64,000 nt of DNA from Piscicola geometra (lineage: Eukaryota; Annelida; Clitellata; Hirudinida; Piscicolidae), in assembly GCA_943735955.1 (NCBI GenBank), contig OX030958.1:6627126-6691125 (forward strand), read 5' to 3'. Both the position numbers and the translations under genes were made by a program. Shown here in pieces: positions 48,785 through 62,530 of the stretch. How positions within the stretch are numbered: the first letter of the stretch is position 1; the number at the start of each line of letters is the position of its first letter. The notes below the pieces were generated by a model. The model was not told the DNA's origin. It did no database searches and worked only from the letters and a program-made list of their open reading frames with translations.

Positions 48785-50087
48785 CTTCTGCATCATCATT
48801 ATCATCATCACCACCATCACATTCAGTTATTGATCTAATTTATACCTTATCTACACCCTCTCTCAAAACAATATTATTATTATGCACGCATTATTACTAT
48901 TATTCAGGCATTATTATGATATACCTTGTTATTATATACGTGATAATGATTTTTATTCAGAAGCTTCTTTCATCGGCTTAATCTACAACGTTATCAACGT
49001 CATCACCACGATCAATATCATCTTTAATTGCCTTAACCTTCATCATCTAAGCCAACACTGTCATCATACCAGCGTCATCATAACCATAGTCATCGGATCA
49101 ATCATTTACCGAACGAAGTGAATGTATGTAAATTATTACAAATTCAGCCTTGATGCAAAAGCAGCACCAAAGTGGGGAGTGCAAGAACGAAATATGGCAG
49201 GTGGCATTTCTGTAAAAAGATCCGAAATCTTGAAATGAACGAAAATTTCAGTGAAGCTTGGAAAAACTTGTTAAAAAGTTGTACAAAATTATCATGACTT
49301 CCAAATACATTTAAACATGTAAGAGCATTTACCACAGGGTTTAAGATATTTTGGTAAATTCACTTTTTGCAGAAATACATGATAAAACTTGGACGTTTTT
49401 TGATATTATTCGATCAAAATACATTAATGATAGAATTGTTTTGCGAGTGCAAATGGCATAAATGATGGTAATGCTTCGCTTGATGTGGATTGGTTGAACC
49501 GAATAAATTTCCTTGGATTTAAATTATTCACAAATAACTCATAAATTTAAAAATTAAGTTTCTTTCAATCTTTTATGATTCAAAATTAAAAGTTATTTAA
49601 ATGTATTTTAACATTTTTTATATATTTTAAAAATAGTTTTTAAAACTGGAAAGATAACATGAAACAGAAATCCTTGAAAACTTGCTGTATACTTGAGATT
49701 GCAAATCATTTCAGGCCTGAACAGTTATGTGGAAATTGATGGATGGGTAGAAAAAGGATGGAGAAAGTGATTGATAGATGGATTTGCGGATGAATGAATA
49801 TTTGAATAAATTGAATTAAACATTGTCAGAGCATTGCTTTAAAAAATGTGTACAAGTGTCAAGATAAAATAGACTTTTTACCAAAGTGAAATTCAAAAAT
49901 ATGAATTTCATTTTTACAATATAAACTTCTAAAAGTAACCTATAATTTATCAAAGTAATATTTTGACAATAAAACAAGTGTTTTGTTTTCATAATTTTGG
50001 TCATAATTCTAAGATTCATGACATTTTTTGAACCAAAACATTAGTTATTTTCTCTAATTATAAAAAAAATATCTAAAGCATTTATCA
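48785..50087. other. spacer, ATC-rich then AT-rich
   Basis: ATC/CAC-rich runs at 48790-48825 and scattered to 49100. No supportable gene. Confidence 0.35.
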
Positions 50088-50219
<132 letters not shown>

Positions 50220-51848
50220 GATCAAAAACAAATCGTGATCATGTTTCGAGATGTATGGCTAGCCAATGAATGACCAGACGATATAGAAATCTATATGAAA
50301 GATACTTTTTCCAGAAATTCTAAAAATTTATATTTTTTAGTTTCTTTAAACAAATATTTACAAAAATGTTCTACTTTCTTTCATCCAAATGTCAAGTTCA
50401 CCATTATAATTAATCCGTTTCATTTGGTTAAATGTGTCAAATAAAAAACTTAAAGTTTACATTTTTAAAATATTAATTTTTTATGTTAAACAAAATCGAT
50501 TTTTTAGTCAAAAACAGTCATCATTATATTGATTTAATTCAACCTGATAACTTAAACAGTAATTTTTCCAAAAATAAAAATAACATTTCGTTTTAAATCT
50601 TGAGACTTGCAGTCAAGCCTTATCAACTTTTCAGTTTTTGTGGTCGAATTGCTAGCAGTTTTTCCATTTAATATTCACTTTTGGCGTGTAGTGTTCAATG
50701 ACGTTCATTTATACGATGTCAAAGCCCTTGTGGAATGTGTCAGTATTGGCTTTTTAATGCATTGAATTATATTGGAATATACCAAATAACTTTTTTATAC
50801 AGTTATCTTTGAATTTTATTTTTATGAAGAAGCAAGAAAACATTTAGAAAATATTATTTTCACATTAGACAGCGCCGTAAAACACCGGAATTCAGAAAAG
50901 TCGATAAATTGAAGCACCTAGCTTACTTTAGAACATAAACCTTCAAAAGAGCTTACCGAGAAATGTTTTTAACGATAATTTTAAATTATGAAAAAGTTTG
51001 TTTTCAAGGAGTTTCAAACTTCGACACTGGGTAGTGCAAATAGTATTACTGAGGTATACAACACAGTAAATCAAAATCGAGAACAGAAAACTGACGAAAA
51101 AGTAAAGAATGAGGTTAAGCGTAGTTAAATATTCTAGGCCTTTAAGTTATTCATAGTCATGTAAAAGAGGCTTAAGTCGTTTGCATGAACGAGTGAGAAG
51201 TTAGTAGTCGCGATTGCCTCTACATCTGACGTGCTTCTGTGCGATGGAGACGAAGTTGCCTTCATTGACTTTGATAAGTTTAGTGCGGAAAAGTGAAACG
51301 TGAAATTGCAAAAGTTATTTTCCAAAAAAGGGGGGTTTAAATCTTTGTTTTCGGCAAAAAGTTAGTTTAATTGATGTTTTAAAAACTTAAGGGGTGCATG
51401 ATTAGTGGGTCTTTAAATTAAAAGTGCGCTTTGAAATATAAATAGAAGGCTATAAAAACCTTTAATTTATCAAATTTTTAAAAGAATTTTTAAAATATGG
51501 AAATACTGGAAATAAAAAATATATGAGGTAAACAATAAATTATCAGTGGCAGACTTCTTTCTGCCTGGGGAAGAATATTTATGAAGCTGAAATAAAAAAG
51601 GCTTTAAGGAAGCGTGCAATCTAAGTGTTTGAGTACTTTGTTTTTAAGAGCATCCATGGGTTACAAACATATTTCCTTCAAATCATCCTTCAAGAAGTTT
51701 TTATGCATTTTATTAATGATATTTCAAGATATTTTTTGATAGATTAAAACTATAAAATTAACTTAAAAAGTCAGTTTTAAACCTTTTGAATGCACTCGAA
51801 TATTTAAAAATTCCTTGACGCACATATGCTTTGATTCAATATATAGTG
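50220..51848. other. gene-poor AT-rich spacer
   Basis: No coding exon in splice context and no recognised repeat. Confidence 0.35.
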
Positions 51849-52003
51849 TTCCAACCCGTTTGGGAATTCCTGTTTTTTTGCGGCAAGCAAAAAGCAATAG
51901 TTAGACTTTAGAATAGAGTGAGACTAAGGTTTAGATTCTTTAAAAAGTAATATTTTATTGTAACATTTTATATTTCACAGTCCTATTCCCAAACGGGTTG
52001 GAA
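51849..52003. mobile_element. 155-bp MITE-like element with 19-bp perfect inverted ends
   Basis: TTCCAACCCGTTTGGGAAT at 51849-51867 and its exact reverse complement at 51985-52003. No convincing target duplication, so a hairpin of another origin is possible. Confidence 0.55.
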
Positions 52004-52594
52004 AATTTATATCACACATACATATATACATGAGTGTATAAAGTTGTGATGGCGAGATTACGAGCAGATTGCTTATAAGGCTTTGTGACTCACAACTCTA
52101 GTTATTATCGAGTGAATGAAAATTCGCTCGGCTGGAAACACATAAATTCATTTGTAAACCGAAAGGTTGAGAAGTTTTCAATGCTGTTTTCTGAAGTGAA
52201 CTGATAGACTAAGAAGGTGATAAGTTTATATGAAAACTGTAAACTTTAGTGGCGTTGGCATAAATGGGAATTTGGGTTGGTGTAGAATTCCAGATTGTTG
52301 TAAAACAATATTAAAAGTGGTATAATGAATATATCGATTGGATTAATACTTGTAGGATAAAATTTCTGAAATTTTAAAGTTGATAGCTATTTGACATTCT
52401 TTGATTTATATTTCTGAAACATTTATTTAAATATCAAAATAAAAGTATAACAAAGGAAATTCTTGTGCTAATTTAAAATAAATATTTTTTTGGTTAAACT
52501 ATTTAAAAGTTTAATTTTCGTTTTTAATTATAAAAAAGCATCAATTTATTAGTGTTCTTGTCAGAAAGATTCAACTTTGAATCAATTCTTCAAG

Positions 52595-52901
52595 ATGAGG
52601 ATATTCACCACTCAAAAGCTCTCAACCCACCTTCCATTCCACCACCCACTCCACTCTTCTTTGATCCTTCTTCTCGTCCTAACTTTTCTCACACAATCTC
52701 ACACTGCCAACAACTACAACAACAATAAAACTCCCAAATTCATTCCCGATACTAACAAGCATTATAGAAACCCACGGCACAACAGTCATTCGAGCTACAA
52801 CTACAACAGCCACAACAACCCTAACAACATGGGTTACTTTGATTACAATTCCAATCAGAATGAAGACAACCTTCTGAACATTCTACCTTTCAACAACTCA
52901 G
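52595..52901 (+). CDS. first exon of a secreted Asn/His-rich protein (partial)
   Basis: The frame starts at ATG 52595 and runs to donor CAG|GTATTA at 52901 (102 codons, phase 1). The first 40 residues include a hydrophobic stretch (SSLILLLVLTFLTQSHT) that looks like a signal peptide with a longer-than-usual N-region. The remainder is rich in Asn, Tyr and His (for example HRNPRHN-like and SYNYNSHNNPNN) and has no Cys. It cannot be the whole protein: without splicing it ends five codons later. I found no downstream exon in the next 11 kb that I could defend. A neuropeptide precursor or the ectodomain of a receptor are possible, unproven. Confidence 0.5.
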
Positions 52902-53879
52902 GTATTACTTACGACTTATAATTGATTATTTGATTAAAATAATTTTAATTTTAATTAATGCAACCATTTTCATCAACTTTATTAAGTGAAAAATTATAAA
53001 AATCATTTTATTATTACCATAAATATTTCATAAAAAGAATCCACATATTTAACTAAGTTAGGCGAAAGCAGATATGCAGATAATTCAATTTGAATTCACG
53101 CATACATTTTTTCCGTAGTCCTGTAAAAATCTGTCATAAAACATTACGAAGCATAATGCAAACCAATAAAATATTTGTTCACAAACTTTTCATTCTTTCG
53201 TGATAAAGAAACTGGCTTAAATTCCGCATCTTTATAAACACTATTAATTCACTTTCGCAAATAAAACTTTTCGAAACTCTCTCAGCCTCCATCGTAAATC
53301 CTAATTAAAAACACACAAACATTCACTGCTGAATTCATCAACTTCTCCACTGCCATCATCATTAGCACACACGGAGCACAATACAAATTAGCTTTTCAAT
53401 CAGCGACAGCTTTCCATTCAACTAGTACGTCACCATGGCAAGCGCCTCTGTAGCATTTGAATGCAAATGTATGCCTGCATAAGCGCCAGGCTGTCAGAGG
53501 CCGTACTTACGAATGCATTAACTTCCACATTAGGCCCTACATTAAGCACACGCACAGAACTCATAAACAGAAGTACTCGATAGGCATGTGTGTTTGTATG
53601 TGTGTTTTTATGTGTTTATATCTGTGTTTTATTTGTGATTTTGTATGTGAGCTTTTCATATGTTTTTATATTTGTATTTTTGTGTGTGGTTGTATGAGAC
53701 TGTGTGTGCATGTATGTTTGTTTTTGTATTATTTAGCTGCACGTGTACAAGTGTGTCTTCATATGAGAGTGTGTTTACCTTTAAGAGCTGAAATATAAAC
53801 ACTAACAAGCCCTTGTTTTTCTTAACACTCCAGCAAAATATTGACCTAAATGTATATATAAGAATATATAATATACACT
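52902..53879. other. presumed first intron, AT- then GT-rich
   Basis: Contains a TGTGTGTTT-rich stretch at about 53587-53770. No exon recognised. Confidence 0.3.
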
Positions 53880-53990
53880 GTAAATATTAGTATACATTAT
53901 TATTATATTAGTATACATTATTATTATAGTAGTATACATTATTATTCTATTAGTATACATTATTATTATATTAGTATACATGTATGTATT
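53880..53990 (+). repeat. minisatellite of about 21-24 bp
   Basis: Five copies of TAGTATACATTATTATTATA with small length changes. Confidence 0.85.
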
Positions 53991-54137
53991 AGTTACTTAT
54001 AAAGTATACTTGGCAAATTTGTGTACTTGTAAGTTAGTAAGTGTGTTAGTTATATTCTTAGTTGAAAAACAACGTTACGATTACTAATACCTTTCCTGCG
54101 TCCGAAACACATGTTAAGGTCTCATGGGACTCGCATA

Positions 54138-54265
54138 AAGAAAAGATGATGATAACGATGATAGTGCTGATGATGACGATGACGACGATGAGGATGATGA
54201 TGAAGGGGTGAAAAGATGATGATGACGACAAGAATGATGATGATGTTGATGATAATGATGAGATA
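54138..54265 (+). repeat. GAT/GAC trinucleotide repeat
   Basis: Imperfect GATGATGAC runs. Confidence 0.85.
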
Positions 54266-54362
54266 TTAATACATTTCAATACTAAAAAGCATCATCATCA
54301 TCATTAAGTTTACAGTTATTACACCATTACTAAATAACAGTTTTACCTTTAATTGAAATTTC

Positions 54363-54545
54363 ATTTATATCATCATCATCATTCTCATCATCATCATCAT
54401 TCTCATCATTTTCATCATTCTAATCATCTTCATCATCATCATCGTTATCATCGTCATCATCGTCATCGTCATCATCATCATCATCATCATCATCGTCATC
54501 ATCATCATCGTCTTCATCATCATCTTCATCCTCCTCCTCTTCCTT
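54363..54545 (+). repeat. ATC/TCA trinucleotide repeat
   Basis: Imperfect CATCATCAT run of 180 bp. Complementary in composition to the GAT run 100 bp upstream, so the two could pair as a long hairpin. Confidence 0.9.
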
Positions 54546-55071
54546 AGAACGTCATGAACACCATTCGATAACAGTTGCTCATATAGAGTGGTTGTTTGTG
54601 GCGTCGTTATTCATCCCAAAACATGTTGTTGCTGCTGCTGTTGTTTTTGTTGTTGTTATTGCATTTTAGCGTTAAGAATAAATTTTTTGTTTATTTTGTC
54701 ATTTATATGTTAACTTTTTTTTCATTGATAGTATTTTTTTCACTTAACCACCTCACGTTTCAAACACGCCTACCTTCATCTACCAAGACTCCCCTCCATC
54801 CACTTTTCACCCACCTTCCATCCACCTATCACCGCCTTTTCTACACTCCCCACTTCTCCATAAAACTCAACCACCCATCAACCCTATTAAATTATATATC
54901 TTCCCATTTCATCACTAATCTCGCCTATCTTTTCATATTCTTCGTCACTCATTCATTATTCAAGACTTCCTCCCTCGCTAGATTTACCTCCATAATCATG
55001 TCCACTCATCCACTATGCCACATTATCTAGTTTTATTAATTTTTCAATTCCAATTTCAACTATTTTCCATT

Positions 55072-55170
55072 TTTCAGTGATTATTCATCCACTTTTTCCA
55101 GCTTTTCAGTGATTATTCATCCACTTTTTCCAGCTTTTCAGTGATTATTCATCCACTTTTTCCAGCTTTT
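55072..55170 (+). repeat. 32-bp minisatellite, three copies
   Basis: AGTGATTATTCATCCACTTT is the core of each exact unit. Confidence 0.9.
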
Positions 55171-57436
55171 CTTTAATTTTTCTTACAATCTTTCAGCTTT
55201 ATTTAACTCATAAACAAATTTAATTTTCATCTTTGCATGCTTTACAAATGACAAATCAGATTTTATATAATTTAAATTGTAAAATAGAAGAATAAATCAC
55301 TTATTGGAATCAAAATTCTGAATCAAACTTAAATAAATCAAAAAGAATATTCAAAGATTAAAGTTTAAAAAACAAATATTTAAAAAAATTTTACAAAGAA
55401 GACTAAAGAGAACAGTAAAACATTACTAATTACAGAGCTCAAGTTTAAAAGTATAAGATCTGTGGTGCCTTGTATTTAAATGGGGAGCTTTCTAACAATG
55501 AAAACATCGGCTTTGCTAACTTTCAATTCTGAAAAATAAAACAATTTTAAATGTGTGTTTTAAATTATAAAATACGAGTTTATACAATTGGACTAATTGA
55601 TATAGCAATATAAAATACTTTTAAAAATCAAAATAAATAAGTAATCTAATAAATTAATGCATACTTTTTTATTATCTTGTCTTAAGCTTACTTTTACAAT
55701 TGAAATAGATATGATAAGAATTATTTTGATAATATCATTTTTATTAATAAAATTATTTTATCAATAAATTTCCAACGTAAATTTATCGTTGAGTCCAGAT
55801 TATTATCTGGAGAACGAAAGAATGAATGTGAAGGGATGGATGAATGGATTGAGGGAAAAGATGGATGAGTTGATGGATTGATGGATGAATTGATGTATAA
55901 GAAAAATTAATAGATGAGAAGAGATAGATGAATGAATTGAAAAAATGAATTTATTGATGGATAGATGGAAAGAAGAAAATTAATTGTTGGATGGTGGTGG
56001 AAGAAAAAGAAATTAATTGATCAAGGGATAAAGGTGGGTGGAACAGATGGATAAATAATAAATAATGGTTAAGAATGGTTAAGGAATGTATGTGAGATTG
56101 AAAAGTGTTGAAAATGCGGATGTGTGTGCGTGAATTAAAGAGCAATAGCACCGCCTGAGATGTTTAATGACTCTTCTACGAAACTGCCATTTGAAACCAA
56201 TAATTTGAAAGCATATGTACGTGTGTGTTTGTGTGTAATGGTGCGTGTAGTTGTGTGTGTGTGTGTTTGTGTGTAATGGTGCGTGTAGTTGTGTTTGTGT
56301 GTCTGTGTGCTTTGTCCATATGTAGAAAATTCTACGAGATTCGGTTTCTTGTGCTCATGTTGGATTGAAATGTACTAGTAACTCCTTTTTAAATCGTAAC
56401 TTTTTTAGAAATAATTGAAATGGCCAATTAGTATGTTAGAAAGTTTCAGATACGTGTATGTGTGTGTATATGTATGTGTGTGTATATGTGCATGTCGGTG
56501 TGCCTGTATGTGTGTGTATGCGTATATGTATGGGTATGTGTGCACGTGTGTTTTTATTATCTGGGTGAAGTCAAGTGCGTCTTATCGGATTTAGCTTTGC
56601 AAAATGATATTTGGCATTGAGGGCATTACGAAAGACGCGAAATGAAGAAAAGCAAAAAAGAATAAATTATAAACTATCTAAAAAAAAGAAGAAAAAAAAG
56701 TTTTTTTATAGGTTTATTTTTTTAAGCCGCCAAAAGAAATAACGATGTTAATGTATTAACCTGAAGGGTGAAATGATTAGTATACAAGCGTCTCTAATGA
56801 ACACGTTAATAATGCTACTGGAAACGAAAAAGCGAGTTATTTGAGACGCTAAGGTTCTCATTAAAGCATCACTAACGATTACAAAAGCTCTTCCTCAAAT
56901 AAAAAGTCGCCTAGTTTTATTCGTAAAAGCTTTTAACCTTTTTTCTTTTTTTATTGCTTTCTAGGTCTTAAGGTTGTTTTATTTTTCCGATAAAATAATC
57001 TTTACAATTTTTTTTAGTTTTTTTTTTAAACAAAAAACTTTTTTGGAATAATTTTCTAATAATTTAGCGGCTTTCAGCTTTTAAAGATCTCATTAGCGTT
57101 GTTCAATACGCAATTTCTAGCATCATTTTGCAGCTTTTGTTCACTTGAGAAGCCATTGGGGCCGTCAACCTGTGTTTAAGATTTAAAGAACTTTTAATTT
57201 TTTTACGTAAAATTATTTTGTATTTATCTTTTTTTCTTTACACAAACTCATCCAAACTACTAAAGCAAATATAAGCTACTACCTCCAACAACCACTCTCC
57301 AAAACAACTACTTCAAAACCTTACAACAACTATCTAGTGTTTGTCTTCCTTCTTCTGTATTTGTTTGTTCATGCATTTATTCACCCACTTAGATAGCATA
57401 AATTCAGTTATTTATCTACATACTCTTTTTCCCCTT
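55171..57436. other. gene-poor region with GATG- and GT-rich stretches
   Basis: Imperfect GGATGGATG-type repeats at about 55830-56050 and (GT)n-like runs at 56220-56310 and 56455-56550. No exon supported. Confidence 0.4.
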
Positions 57437-58057
57437 TCACTCATCCATCCACTCATCCATCCACTCATCCATCCACTCATCCATCCACTCATCCATCCAC
57501 TCATCCATCCACTCATCCATCCACTCATCCATCCACTCATCCATCCACTCATCCATCCACTCATCCATCCACTCATCCATCCACTCATCCATCCACTCAT
57601 CCATTCACTCATCCATCCACTCATCCATCCACTCATCCATCCACTCATCCATCCACTCATCCATCCACTCATCCATCCACTCATCCATCCACTCATCCAT
57701 CCACTCATCTATCCACTCATCCATCCACTCATCCATCCACTCATCCATCCACTCATCCATCCACTCATCCATCCACTCATCCATCCACTCATCCATCCAC
57801 TCATCCATCCACTCATCCATCCACTCATCCATTCACTCATCCATCCACTCATCCATCCACTCATCCATCCACTCATCCATTCACTCATCCATCCACTCAT
57901 CCATCCACTCATCCATCCACTCATCCATCCACTCATCCATCCACTCATCTATCCACTCATCCATCCACTCATCCATCCACTCATCCATCCACTCATCCAT
58001 CCACTCATCCATCCACTCATCCATCCACTCATCCATCCACTCATCCATCCGCTCATC
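57437..58057 (+). repeat. 12-bp minisatellite (CATCCATCCACT)n
   Basis: About 52 near-identical units. The 12-bp period keeps every frame open on both strands. Confidence 0.97.
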
Positions 58058-58137
58058 TCACTAAACCTGTTTGCTCACTACAAAGAATCCAGTCTCACAA
58101 TTCGATGTTTACCTCATTCCAATCTTTTCATATGCTC

Positions 58138-58515
58138 AGCATCACTATCATCATCATCTCACCACTACCATCACACCATCATTATACCATTATACCATCC
58201 TCATAATACCATCATCCTCCCCCCCATCACACCATCATCATCCCCCCCATCACACCATCATCATCATCACCACATTACACCATCACCACCATCACATCAC
58301 ATCATCATCAGCACCACATCATCATCATCACCACACCATCATCATCACCACATCATCATCAGCACCACATCATCATCATCACCACACCATCATCATCACC
58401 ACATCATCATCATCATCACATCATCATCCTCACCACATCATCATCATCACCACATCATCATCATCACCACATCATCATCAGCACCACATCATCATCCTCA
58501 CCACATCATATCAGA
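58138..58515 (+). repeat. ATC/ACC-rich simple-sequence block
   Basis: Higher-order arrangement of CATCATCATCACCACA units with a longer repeated phrase of about 48 bp. Confidence 0.9.
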
Positions 58516-58587
58516 CTGGCACGATCATCACCAAGCCATAATCGCCCTTATCATGATCACTACATCACTATTACATCCATCACGCCC

Positions 58588-58917
58588 TCATCATTATCAA
58601 CACCATGTTTTCCATCATTATCAACACCATGTTTTCCATCATTATCAACACCATGTTTTCCATCATTATCAACACCATGTTTTCCATCATTATCAACACC
58701 ATGTTTTCCATCATTATCAACACCATGTTTTCCATCATTATCAACACCATGTTTTCCATCATTATCAACACCATGTTTTCCATCATTATCAACACCATGT
58801 TTTCCATCATTATCAACACCATGTTTTCCATCATTATCAACACCATGTTTTCCATCATTATCAACACCATGTTTTCCATCATTATCAACACCATGTTTTC
58901 CATCATTATCAACACCG
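58588..58917 (+). repeat. 24-bp minisatellite, about 14 units
   Basis: Unit CATCATTATCAACACCATGT plus TTTC, nearly perfect throughout. Confidence 0.97.
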
Positions 58918-59169
58918 TGTTTCTCTTATCATCATCTTTATCTTCGTTTCCCTCTTCCATTTTATATCCGTAATCCTTAGTCCACCTTCATATCTACGTG
59001 AAGCTTATAATAATAATAATAACCATTAAAATACTAATAATATTAATAACCATAATAATAGTAATACTAATATTAGAAATCCTAAAAATAAAAGAAACAG
59101 TATTAATATAGTAAAATAAATAAAAAAGAATGTAAAAAGGTGCATAAAATTTTAGTTAAAAATTAAAAT

Positions 59170-59194
59170 CTTCATCTGCATCATCATCATTTTC

Positions 59195-59226
<32 letters not shown>

Positions 59227-59231
59227 CATCA
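59170..59231 (+). repeat. ATC trinucleotide repeat
   Basis: Imperfect CATCATCAT run that directly abuts a SINE-like fragment on its right and may be that element's tail. Confidence 0.8.
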
Positions 59232-59294
59232 CCTAGACTGGAAACTTGAGGTTTCTAGGTCAGCTGACTCAGCGTGTTACCGCTTCGTGCTGAA
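59232..59294 (-). repeat. possible tRNA-derived SINE head
   Basis: On the minus strand AGCACGAAGCGGTAACACGC resembles a tRNA A-box region, and CCTCAAGTTTCC sits where a B box would be; the ATC run follows as a tail. Weak. Confidence 0.35.
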
Positions 59295-59610
59295 TGTATG
59301 AAGAAGTTGAATTATTTGAATGCTCAATAGAACCTGAAATTTATTTATTCTAGTTATTTTTTGATCAATTAAATTTTTTTATTTGAATAATTTATTTTAT
59401 AGATTTTATATTTCACATTATGCACGCATGCATAAGGCGGTGCAAAGAACGTCTTTTTGTAATTAATTTATCAAAACTTGCATTAGAATCAACGACCAGG
59501 GTTTGGTGAAGGAGTGCGTTTATTAAGTTTAATGGAAGGACCTGCCATATAAAATTGATGTGGTATAGCTTGTGTATTATACTATAATAATAATTGTAAA
59601 AAAATTATTA

Positions 59611-59692
59611 TTAGTAGTCATGGTCATCAGCAGCACTTGGGAACGTGTTTGCATGTCTTAATCCGTGTTAAGCAATGCTGTCATTACCGCAT
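59611..59692 (-). repeat. tRNA-derived SINE fragment
   Basis: On the minus strand GTTCCCAAGTGCTGCTGATG and the following ACCATGACTACTAATAA align with copy 2 (GACTCAAGTGCTACTGATGC). The 3-prime part is lost. Confidence 0.45.
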
Positions 59693-62530
59693 TCTGTGTC
59701 ATCCTCAAGAAATTGGCATTCCCAAGATTTTTTTTTAAATTTGGAGTTTTCTTTTTATATAGTTAAAATTTTTGTAATTAATAATCGATTCATCTGAGAA
59801 CTTCATTTGCATGATCTCAAACAAAATCATTTACTCGAAAAAAAAGCTTATTTTTTTCTATTTCTCCATCCACACATCCATCTATTTGTTAATTCAAATC
59901 CTGTCTCTATTCATTCGTCGATGCATCCATTCTTCCATTCCTCCATGCATCTCTTAAATAACGACTTCATAGGCAGGGGAGTGGGAAGGGGCTGCTTTCA
60001 AAGCGATTGCTTTTCCGGCCGCCTGGGTTTTAGCTTCCATTTAGTATTTTCTTCATTTATTTATCGATTTCTTCATCTATCCGTTTTCAGATTTTTCCAT
60101 TTTTACATATTTTAATTATTTTCTAAAGTTTAGGGTAATGGAGAATTTGTGTATAACGAAGACATGTAAGTTCTGTGTGACCTATAAATCCTATGCTTTA
60201 ATGTTGTACTCGGCACAAATGGCCATGCTGCGTTAACTCTTCAATCTACTAATTAAGAATGCTTTTATATCTGGAATATGATACAAAAAAGACACGAAAA
60301 GCAGAAAAGTTGGTTTCAACAAAAAGTAAAACTGAGAAGCGGAAGCGATTTCACCAGAAAACAAACCAGTCGTCATGAAGGGTTGTGCGCTGAAACATTC
60401 TCAACTTACAACCCCAGGCCTTGTCATTAATCTCTTTTCTTTTATTTTCTTCTTTAAATTCTTTTATTTATACATTTTTTATGTATATTTCTTATTTCTT
60501 GAATTGTCCACGTTAATCCTTGTTCGAGGTTCCAAGTGCATTGTTGTTTTTGAATGAAGTCTTGTTTGCTCATGCCAGCAGACAAGCTCCCACTTAAGAA
60601 ATGATTATCCACGAGAACGCACGTTCGTCATTATTGCTACAATCTCTAACAATTACTTTCCAAATCCTTTCTTTTCCTCATAATCCTTTTTCTATTTATC
60701 ACCATTGCTTCCTTTATCTTCTTATTCCCTTTACTATGTATACACTAATCAGTTGTTACTTTTAAAAGCTTTATTTCATACATGGAAATTCTATTTTCTG
60801 GAGAAACTTTTTTTCTTCAGACATCTTTCAAAATATCTTCAATTCTTTCATTCCTTATCCAGCATAATTCAATTATAACTCGATAAGACTTCAGAAGACG
60901 TAATTTTTCAACCGTATTTTCGTATCTGTTTCAGTTCGTATAACTTTATTTTCAAAGACAAAAATTTGCGATTTTTTTGAAAATTAAAATAAATCTTTTT
61001 TAAAGCTTATAGAAATCAACTTTTCGATACGAGAAGTTTTCGTGCAAATTTATGTAGCGAAGTTGAAAAAGAAAACCATAAAAAACTTTTTTATTTTTCA
61101 TAGCAATCTCCAAAAAAATAAAACGAAAAATTCTGATGAAAAAGTAAACTTTTGGAAATTACAACTGACAAGTAGATATTAAATTTAATCGCTTTACAAT
61201 TGTTAAACTTTGCAAAAAAAGTAGTAAAGCCAAAGAATTTGTGAAAATAATTTTGTAGAAGCTGAAAACCCGGAGCAGGTTGCATGGATTCATACAGTCA
61301 TTTGGAGTTGAGAAGAAGATTGAGACGGTCAGATAAGCTCCAGCCCCGGGAGAGAAATTATGCTTGTATGATAATAAGCAGTATGACGATGAAAAATAAT
61401 GCCAGCTATTTGCAATGAGTTAAAAAACAATTGATCAATTCTATATTAAACAAAAAATAAATAAAAACTTATTATTTTTCAACACACACTATATTAAAAC
61501 TTTTAGCGAAATCTCAGAAGGATTTTAGATAAAGTGACCAGCTCCCGGTCTTTTTCAATTGTTTTCACAAGAGGAGAGAGCTTAAAAATATTGTTTTTAA
61601 TTTTATAATTTTTCCAAGCTCACAAAGCGCTTATTGAAACGAGTTTATAAAATGGCATTATAGAAAATGGGCGGAAACGACTTTCGGGCGAAGAAATTAC
61701 GTAACATTTAATTGCATGGTCAAAGGGAGGCTTAGAGTAGCTTGATTAAGTATTATTCTAACAGAATGTTACCTAATTAATCTTATTGACGCACGAAGGT
61801 TAATTGGACCATCAGTGAATCTTCGTCTATTTAAAAAAATGAAAGACTTGATCTCATGTGTTTTTGTGGAAGTTTCATACTGTTATTGGGACGTCAAGCG
61901 AAAGAATTAACTCCAGGCGGCTTCAACGCTTACCTCCCGGCAATATATGATCAAATTAAAGATTGTGATAACTTTAAAAAATGTAAATCTTTCTTTAAAA
62001 ATCTTTTACAAAATATTTTTTTAAGCTTAAAATAAACAAGGAAAAAATATGTCAATTTTTTTCTGAGAACATATAAACAACATGATGTTGAAATAAGGAG
62101 AGGTGTGGAAGGTAGGCAAAATGGTAATGGGAGCTTTTCAAGTCTTGGAAGTCTGGAAAGATGATGATGGAATGGCAAGAAGTGTTTATGGCTGTTTCGT
62201 GACATTGCTCAAGTGTCAAATATCAAAGTTATCCTTAATGAGTGTTGATGAGCCGTGGTGCTTTGAGGCGGTGTCGAGGCGGTTTGATGTGGTTTTGAGA
62301 GGTATTGAAAGGGTTGAATGCTCTTATGAACGAGTTGATTTTTGATAATGTAAAAAATAGAAGAACAAAAAATAAATGAGTTGGTAATTGAAGAAAATAA
62401 ACTAATGATTAGGTATTTTTTACGTATTTGAAGGCGGGTTGTCGATGAAGAAACAAATGGGTGTTTTTTTTTAAATGGGTTGATTGATACCGATTAAAAC
62501 TGTTTGAATTTTGTGCAGTTTAAGGTATAT
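59693..62530. other. gene-poor spacer
   Basis: Only short unsupported frames. Nothing recognisable. Confidence 0.35.

Noticed and set aside
57437..58057. CRISPR-like array
   Set aside because: Contiguous 12-bp units without spacers in a eukaryotic genome: a minisatellite.
57341..59029. 562-codon plus-strand frame
   Set aside because: Made almost wholly of 12-bp, 3-bp and 24-bp simple repeats whose periods are multiples of three, so stops cannot arise inside them; antisense frames are equally open.
59632..59692. 5S rRNA-derived SINE
   Set aside because: Words such as GTTAAGCAATGCTG resemble 5S rRNA, but the order of the matching words is wrong, and the reverse strand aligns better with the tRNA-derived SINE.
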